Assembly (NCBI GenBank): GCA_001701295.1
Contig: DAAV01000055.1
Location: 23,284-32,978, forward strand
Direction of reading: 5' to 3'
Length of the DNA stretch: 9,695 nucleotides
Source of the DNA: Bacteroidales bacterium H10
GTDB lineage: Bacteria > Bacteroidota > Bacteroidia > Bacteroidales > Muribaculaceae
Shown: positions 5,246 to 9,695 of the stretch, one piece after another
Numbering within the stretch: position 1 is the stretch's first letter
Layout of the letters: each line of letters opens with the position of its first letter
The notes under the pieces: model-generated
What the model saw: only the letters and a program-made list of their open reading frames with translations
What the model was told of the DNA's origin: nothing
The model's database searches: none
Position numbers and translations under genes: made by a program

Positions 5246-5610
5246 CAAGAAAGATTGAGGCATTAATATTAAGGTTAAAACAAGTACAGCATACATGTTT
5301 TTACACTTTTTCAAGCAAATCAGATGTGTCCTACAAAAGTTTTCTCGTCTTATGACCTATTTTCTACTGTCAAGCATCTTTTTGGAAATAAAAACCATAC
5401 AGCAATATGCAAATATCTATCCCCAGATTGCTCTATTTCCTTAAAAGCTATCGCACAGAACGAGGATCCTGATTCGATGGGTGTATAAATTCCAGCCGTG
5501 ACCGTTACAAGGGTCGGGGAGCAGGCGCAAATGAAAAGAGCCGATTCTAATTGGATATTATGGTCAGAATCAAGAAAAAAACAGTTTATTTTGACTTCTT
5601 CAGTAAAAAC
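5246..5610. other. Intergenic boundary without a supported gene
   Basis: These 365 bases separate the hip promoter from the terminator of the acyl-CoA dehydrogenase operon. No frame here looks like a real gene. A - strand 102-codon frame (5350-5658) would have to run through the strong terminator hairpin and has an unusual cysteine-rich composition. The stretch is probably the seam between the accessory segment and the core operon. Confidence 0.5.
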
Positions 5611-5642
5611 AATGCAGCCGGACGGTTTCGTCCGGCTGCATT
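5605..5642 (-). terminator. Strong intrinsic terminator of the etf operon
   Basis: AATGCAGCCGGACG (5611-5624) pairs perfectly with CGTCCGGCTGCATT (5629-5642), a 14-bp stem with the four-base loop GTTT (AAAC on the - strand). On the - strand it is followed by GTTTTTAC, and it lies 21 bases after the dehydrogenase stop. It is clearly oriented to end the etfB-etfA-dehydrogenase transcript. A + strand reading has only a short TTTC after the stem. Confidence 0.88.
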
Positions 5643-5663
5643 TCATATCATCTGACAATATCG

Positions 5664-7370
5664 TTATGCCTCATAGAGGTAGTCCTCGATCTGTTCGGGA
5701 CGGAAGTTCGCTATGAAGTCGGCATGTTTGGCGACCTCGGCCTGTCCGAGTTTTACAAACACATGGAGCGAACGGCGGAACGCGTCGTTACGCGTAGTGT
5801 CATCAAGAAGAAGAAGACCCATCACCGTGTAGCCTGCCATCTCGACAAGACGACGTGCCATGAAATCAACATATTTAGGATTCTCGATTCCTGTCACGGC
5901 CTCGACTGCATTCGCATACTGCTGCGCCATGAACTCGAGAGTCGCTTTTGTATCCTGATCCTCCGGCTTGCACTCGGCAGCGAGTTGCTCCTTGATCCAG
6001 CTGAGATATGTACCGGTGGTGACGTGGCGGATAGCGGCCACTACCTGGAGCTGCGTCGTACCTTCGTAGATTGAAGTGATACGGGCATCGCGGTAGATGC
6101 GCTCACATGCATAATCCTTCATGAAACCTGAGCCGCCATGTATCTGAATGGAGTCATATGCGTTCTGGTTGCAGAATTCAGATGTCATACCCTTTGCCAG
6201 CGGAGTGAATGCATCGGCAAGACGAGAGAACTCTTTTGCCTCTTTCTTCTCATCGAGCTCGAGCTTGCGCTCTTTTGCGATGTCATCGTATGCCTTATAG
6301 ATGTCCACAAAACGAGAACATGCATAAAGAAGAGCACGCGATGCATCAAGCTTGGCTTTCATGACAGAAAGTATCTCCGCCACAGCTGGGAACTCTATGA
6401 TGGCCTTGCCGAACTGAGTACGCTCCTTGGCATAGGCAAGAGCCTCACGATATGCGGCCTCGCTGAGACCGACACTCTGCGCGGCGATGCCGAGACGGGC
6501 GCCATTCATAAGAGCCATCACATATTTGATAAGACCCATGCGGCGAGATCCCACGAGCTCCGCAGGAGCATCCTTGTAGGTAAGCTCGCATGTCGGACTG
6601 CCCTTGATACCCATCTTGTTCTCGATACGGCGTACGTTGACACCGCCATTGCGCTTGTCATAAATGAACATCGAAAGACCACGGCCATCTTTTGTACCCT
6701 CTTCCGAACGTGCAAGAACAAGATGTATGTCGGAATCACCGTTGGTGATGAAACGCTTCACTCCGTTGAGAACCCATGAACCGTCCTCTTTCTGAGTGGC
6801 CTTGAGCATCACCGACTGAAGGTCGGAACCTGTGTCAGGCTCAGTAAGGTCCATAGACATGGTCTCGCCGGCACACACACGGGGTATGTATTTCTGTTTC
6901 TGCTCCTCGTCGGCGAATTCATAGATTGTCTCCGCACAGTCCTGAAGACCCCACAGATTCTCAAAACCGGCGTCGGCGCGGCTGACGATATCGGCAGCCA
7001 TTATATAGGGAGTGATAGGGAAGTTAAGACCTCCGAGACGACGCGGCATAGCCATGCCCATGAGGCCGGCCTTGCGGCACGCGTCAAGATTGCGGGCAGT
7101 GCCTTCGGCATAGATCACACGGCTGTTTTCCACGCGGGGACCGGTATGGTCCACATCTTCCGCATTTTCGGCGATCACATCGCCGCAGATCTCTCCGACC
7201 ACTTCGAGAACCTTGTCATAACTGTCCTGTGCGTCGGCATAATCCTGAGGCGCATAGTCATATTTGTCAGCGTCTGCGAAATCGCGCTCTTTGAGAGCCA
7301 CGATCTTTTCCATCATGGGATGGGTCAGATAGTGTTTGAGCGCCTCGTTGTCTGTATAGAAATTAGCCAT
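5664..7370 (-). CDS. Acyl-CoA dehydrogenase, long form (568 aa)
   Basis: This FAD-dependent dehydrogenase introduces the alpha-beta double bond in acyl-CoA, or in some pathways works in the reverse direction, exchanging electrons with ETF. The family signatures are present: MDLTEPDTGSDLQS (173-186), FITNGDSDIH (207-216), GARLGIAAQSVG (290-301), AKERTQFGKAI (314-324), QIHGGSGFMKDYACERIYRD (409-428), and IYEGTTQLQ (434-442) with E436 as the expected catalytic base. At 568 residues it is longer than the usual 380-residue enzyme, with about 70 extra residues in front and a helical domain of about 120 residues behind, as in the DmdC-like long group. Its start shares one base with the etfA stop (TAATG), so expression is coupled. 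The substrate cannot be read from the sequence. GC-richer codon use than the left half fits core DNA. Confidence 0.93.
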   Translation of the reverse strand: MANFYTDNEALKHYLTHPMMEKIVALKERDFADADKYDYAPQDYADAQDSYDKVLEVVGEICGDVIAENAEDVDHTGPRVENSRVIYAEGTARNLDACRKAGLMGMAMPRRLGGLNFPITPYIMAADIVSRADAGFENLWGLQDCAETIYEFADEEQKQKYIPRVCAGETMSMDLTEPDTGSDLQSVMLKATQKEDGSWVLNGVKRFITNGDSDIHLVLARSEEGTKDGRGLSMFIYDKRNGGVNVRRIENKMGIKGSPTCELTYKDAPAELVGSRRMGLIKYVMALMNGARLGIAAQSVGLSEAAYREALAYAKERTQFGKAIIEFPAVAEILSVMKAKLDASRALLYACSRFVDIYKAYDDIAKERKLELDEKKEAKEFSRLADAFTPLAKGMTSEFCNQNAYDSIQIHGGSGFMKDYACERIYRDARITSIYEGTTQLQVVAAIRHVTTGTYLSWIKEQLAAECKPEDQDTKATLEFMAQQYANAVEAVTGIENPKYVDFMARRLVEMAGYTVMGLLLLDDTTRNDAFRRSLHVFVKLGQAEVAKHADFIANFRPEQIEDYLYEA

Positions 7371-8401
7371 TATTTCGTATTCTTTTTATAGTACTTGATT
7401 AATTTGGGCACCACGTCCTCGACGTTGCCTGTGATCACGTAATCGGCAATAGTATTGATCGGGGCATTGGGATCATTGTTGACCGATATGATAATTGAAG
7501 ATTCCTGCATACCGGCAATGTGCTGTATCTGACCTGACACACCGCAAGCTATGTAAAGCTTGGGACGTACAGTCACACCGGTCTGCCCTATCTGACGGTC
7601 ATGATCCGCCCAGCCGGCATCTACAGCCGCACGGCTTGCGCCCACTTCTCCGCCGAGAACATCGGCAAGTTCATGAAGCATCTGGAAATTTTCCTTGCTG
7701 CCCATGCCATAACCGCCACAAACCACTATAGGACTGCCCTTGAGATTCACTTTAGACTTCTCGACGTTGCGGTCGATTACCTCGATGACGAAATCCTCGG
7801 AACGAGTATAGTCCGCGGCATCAAGGTCGATTACTTCTCCGACATAATTCGAATCGCGCACTTCCTTTTTCATCACGCCCTCGCGGACGGTGGCCATCTG
7901 CGGACGACACTCTGGATTGACGATCGTAGCGACGATGTTGCCGCCGAATGCCGGACGGATCTGAAGAAGAAGATCCTTATATTCCTGACCGGTACGCGCA
8001 TCCTTGTGATCGCCGATCTCAAGCTGGGTGCAGTCGGCGGTAAGACCGCTGTGAAGAGCGGACGACACACGCGGACCGAGATCACGGCCGATCGACGTAG
8101 CGCCCATGAAAGCGATACGGGGCTCTTTCTCCCTGAAAAGGTTGATCAGGATAGAGCTGTGGGGAAGCGAGGTATAAGGAGAAAGACGCTTGTCCTCGAA
8201 CTTATATACGGTATCCACGCCATAAGGAAGGATCTGCTTCTCGACTTCCTTAAGATTATCGCCAGCCACAACGGCCTCGAGTTTGATGCCGAGTTTGTCG
8301 GCCAGCTGGCGGCCTTTGGTCAGAAGCTCAAGGCTTACATCCGCCACTTTGCCGTCTTCAAATTCGCAGTATACTATTAAATTATGCTTGTCTGTTGCCA
8401 T
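7370..8401 (-). CDS. etfA: Electron transfer flavoprotein, alpha subunit
   Basis: The 343-residue EtfA binds FAD and, with EtfB, moves electrons between acyl-CoA dehydrogenases and the respiratory chain or other acceptors in the cytoplasm. The N-terminal part (HNLIVYCEFEDGKVADVSLE) and GATSIGRDLGPRVSSAL (100-116) are typical of the alpha-subunit fold. The FAD-binding C-terminal signature is complete: LGGEVGASRAAVDAGW (249-264), then RQIGQTGVTVRPKLYIACGV (269-288), SGQIQHIAGM (289-298), and SVNNDPNAPI (306-315). It starts two bases after the etfB stop, and its stop shares a base with the dehydrogenase start. Whether this ETF is electron-bifurcating cannot be settled by eye. Confidence 0.96.
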   Translation of the reverse strand: MATDKHNLIVYCEFEDGKVADVSLELLTKGRQLADKLGIKLEAVVAGDNLKEVEKQILPYGVDTVYKFEDKRLSPYTSLPHSSILINLFREKEPRIAFMGATSIGRDLGPRVSSALHSGLTADCTQLEIGDHKDARTGQEYKDLLLQIRPAFGGNIVATIVNPECRPQMATVREGVMKKEVRDSNYVGEVIDLDAADYTRSEDFVIEVIDRNVEKSKVNLKGSPIVVCGGYGMGSKENFQMLHELADVLGGEVGASRAAVDAGWADHDRQIGQTGVTVRPKLYIACGVSGQIQHIAGMQESSIIISVNNDPNAPINTIADYVITGNVEDVVPKLIKYYKKNTK

Positions 8402-8403
8402 GA

Positions 8404-9273
8404 TTAGCCGATTGTATGGTTAGCGATGAGTTCCTTGATGAGAGTCTCGATCTCCTCGTCATTGTTCTCGACACGGCGCGCGTCCTTGGCGGTGAAGACC
8501 ACATTCTCGATCTGTTTTACCTTTGTCGGAGAGCCTGCCAGTCCGCATTGGGAAAGATCAGCCTCCACAGCCTCGGCAGTCCATTCGCCGATGTTGAGAT
8601 AAGGACGCTTGGTCAGCATTTCCTGTTTCTTTTCATCGCCGGCTGCCTCGGAGGGAACACAGGCATATTTGTATTTCTGGATATTCTTCGCGTTGCGCGG
8701 ACGGCATGCGTCGGCGGAACCGTTGACCGTGATGACGAGAGGCAGAGGAGCCTTTACTGTCTCGACACCGCTTTCGATGCGGCGTTTCACAATCACTTTG
8801 CCGTCTGTCACCTCGCGGATCTCCTCGGCATAAGTCACCTGCGGCAACCCGAGTTTTTCGGCGATCTGAGGTCCGACCTGCGCGGTATCTCCATCGATAG
8901 CCTGACGTCCGCCTATGATAAGATCATAATCGCCGATCTTGCGGACAGCCGCGCTGAGCGCGTAAGATGTGGCGAGAGTATCCGACCCGGCGAACGCACG
9001 GTCAGAAAGCACGATACCGCCATCCGCGCCGCGATACATTCCCTCACGGATAATTTCAGCCGCACGGGCAGGCCCCATAGTGAGCAACGTCACTTTCGTG
9101 CCGGGATACATTTCCTTAAGTTTCAGTGCCTGTTCGAGGGCATTGAGGTCCTCGGGATTGAAAATGGCCGGAAGAGCCGCACGATTGATCGTGCCATCCT
9201 CTTTCATGGCATCCTTCCCGACATTGCGTGTGTCGGGAACCTGCTTGGCCAATACAATGATGTTCAAACTCAT
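8404..9273 (-). CDS. etfB: Electron transfer flavoprotein, beta subunit
   Basis: The 289-residue EtfB is the partner of EtfA and holds AMP or a second FAD. Visible landmarks are the N-terminal IIVLAKQVPDT (5-15), FNPEDLNALEQAL (38-50), TLLTMGPARA (62-71), the nucleotide-binding DGDTAQVGPQIAEKLGLPQV (127-146), and the ESGVETVKAPLPLVITV strand region (167-183). Length and order are normal for the family. It is the first gene of the operon, 103 bases after a -7 box on the same strand. EtfB before EtfA before the dehydrogenase is a familiar Bacteroidales arrangement. Confidence 0.96.
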   Translation of the reverse strand: MSLNIIVLAKQVPDTRNVGKDAMKEDGTINRAALPAIFNPEDLNALEQALKLKEMYPGTKVTLLTMGPARAAEIIREGMYRGADGGIVLSDRAFAGSDTLATSYALSAAVRKIGDYDLIIGGRQAIDGDTAQVGPQIAEKLGLPQVTYAEEIREVTDGKVIVKRRIESGVETVKAPLPLVITVNGSADACRPRNAKNIQKYKYACVPSEAAGDEKKQEMLTKRPYLNIGEWTAEAVEADLSQCGLAGSPTKVKQIENVVFTAKDARRVENNDEEIETLIKELIANHTIG

Positions 9274-9360
9274 ATTATAGCTGTTAGATTAGATGCAGTT
9301 TGGGACTGATTAATTATTTGAATGGAGACGTCGATGCATTCTGTCATCCGGAACGCATCA

Positions 9361-9419
9361 GCGCACAATCCGGTGCAAAGATAATAAAAATTTCTCAATT
9401 AAGCGCAATCTGTGCAAAA
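9361..9419. repeat. Imperfect direct repeat around the etfB promoter
   Basis: GCGCACAATCCGGTGCAAAG (9361-9380) and GCGCAATCTGTGCAAAA (9403-9419) share GCGCA, AATC and GTGCAAA in the same order, offset by about 40 bases. The first copy contains the putative -7 box, and the second covers the expected -33 region. They could be binding sites for a regulator of the etf operon. The match is partial, so this is a suggestion only. Confidence 0.35.
9376..9383 (-). promoter_or_regulatory. Putative -7 promoter box of etfB, TATCTTTG
   Basis: On the - strand this reads TATCTTTG, an exact TAnnTTTG match, predicting a start near 9370 and a leader of about 95 bases. An ATTG (9409-9406 on the - strand) lies 22 bases upstream as a partial -33 element. 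Confidence 0.5.
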
Positions 9420-9471
9420 CATGGCCCATAAGAATAACAAATATCCAATCCTTGGCCGATATCACGACCTT

Positions 9472-9503
9472 GTTGCGTAATATGAAAGATTTTCTTAAAT
9501 TTG
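9472..9503 (+). promoter_or_regulatory. Promoter of the 9556 gene, GTTG-N20-TAAATTTG
   Basis: TAAATTTG (9496-9503) matches TAnnTTTG exactly, and GTTG (9472-9475), one base off the TTTG -33 box, sits 20 bases upstream, within the usual 19-21. The predicted start is near 9510, giving a leader of about 45 bases to the ATG at 9556. This is the best two-part promoter in the window. Confidence 0.6.
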
Positions 9504-9537
9504 TGAATTCTATATTATATTGAATTCTATATTATAT
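9504..9537 (+). repeat. Perfect 17-bp tandem duplication in a leader
   Basis: TGAATTCTATATTATAT occurs at 9504-9520 and again, without a gap or mismatch, at 9521-9537. It begins directly after the -7 box, so it spans the predicted transcription start and early leader of the downstream gene. Such a unit can gain or lose copies by slippage. Confidence 0.85.
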
Positions 9538-9555
9538 AAGGTGTCAAGAAAAATT

Positions 9556-9695
9556 ATGAATAAAAGCATTATTGGATTGTCAATAATATTGGCCACATCT
9601 GCCGCCGCACAAGCCCAGAGCGCGGACGAACTTCTCTCACAGGGCCGCGAGGCATTTCTCGACTATCGCTTCGATGATGCCACCAGTCTCTATAC
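9556..9695 (+). CDS. Exported protein with a possible TPR start (3' truncated by window edge)
   Basis: ATG 9556 opens a frame that stays open to the window edge (46 codons). MNKSIIGLSIILATSAAAQA is a textbook signal peptide, probably cleaved at AQA|Q after residue 20. The mature chain starts QSADELLSQGREAFLDYRFD and continues DATSLY, which has the G-x-x-A-x-x-x-x-x-F-x-x-A spacing of a tetratricopeptide-type helical hairpin. This suggests a periplasmic or surface-associated TPR-like protein, but one partial repeat is weak evidence. It is divergent from etfB and has its own two-part promoter at 9472-9503. Confidence 0.75.
   Translation, partial: MNKSIIGLSIILATSAAAQAQSADELLSQGREAFLDYRFDDATSLY

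Noticed and set aside
5350..5658. 102-codon - strand frame before the dehydrogenase terminator
   Set aside because: It would read through a 14-bp terminator stem and has an odd cysteine-rich, non-conserved-looking composition.
7495..9309. Long + strand frames opposite etfA and etfB
   Set aside because: They are antisense shadows of well-recognised genes caused by codon bias, with no independent protein features.

Overview
The window looks like a Bacteroidales chromosome, possibly Muribaculaceae or a relative. The evidence is three matches to the Bacteroidetes -7 promoter box TAnnTTTG in sensible places, a Bacteroidetes-style HipA-family locus, Bacteroidetes-type relic proteins, and an etfB-etfA-acyl-CoA dehydrogenase operon of the kind found in this order. 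The genus is inference only.

The left half (about 1-5250) is accessory DNA, AT-rich over much of its length. It opens with the last 35 codons of an unrecognised + strand gene. A 500-base stretch without a normal gene follows. It holds a good -7 box and two terminator-like hairpins, and it looks like a small structured RNA or leader. Then come a small predicted secreted protein (612-1040) and three closely spaced small genes of unknown function (1091-2571). Next is a graveyard (about 2716-3481) with two relics pointing in opposite directions: the C-terminal part of a probable plasmid/transposon mobilisation protein with several stops and a frameshift (- strand), and the last 67 codons of a 6-bladed beta-propeller protein (+ strand).

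The - strand locus 3652-5130 is a complete three-gene toxin-antitoxin operon of HipBST type: an HTH repressor, a separate HipA N-terminal domain protein, and a HipA-type kinase. All three are linked by stop/start overlaps. Its promoter region carries three copies of an 18-bp palindrome, TATAYC-N6-GGTAYA, placed exactly 41 bp apart. One copy touches the -7 box.

The right half (5611-9400) is ordinary core metabolism on the - strand: etfB, etfA and a long acyl-CoA dehydrogenase, nearly gapless, closed by a strong hairpin terminator at 5611-5642. Electrons would pass between the dehydrogenase FAD and the EtfAB flavoprotein. A divergent promoter region (9274-9555) then leads to the start of a + strand exported protein that runs off the window.

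The observations most worth checking are the phased operator array with the split HipBST-like locus, the candidate small RNA at about 346-562, and the hidden relics at 2716-3481.
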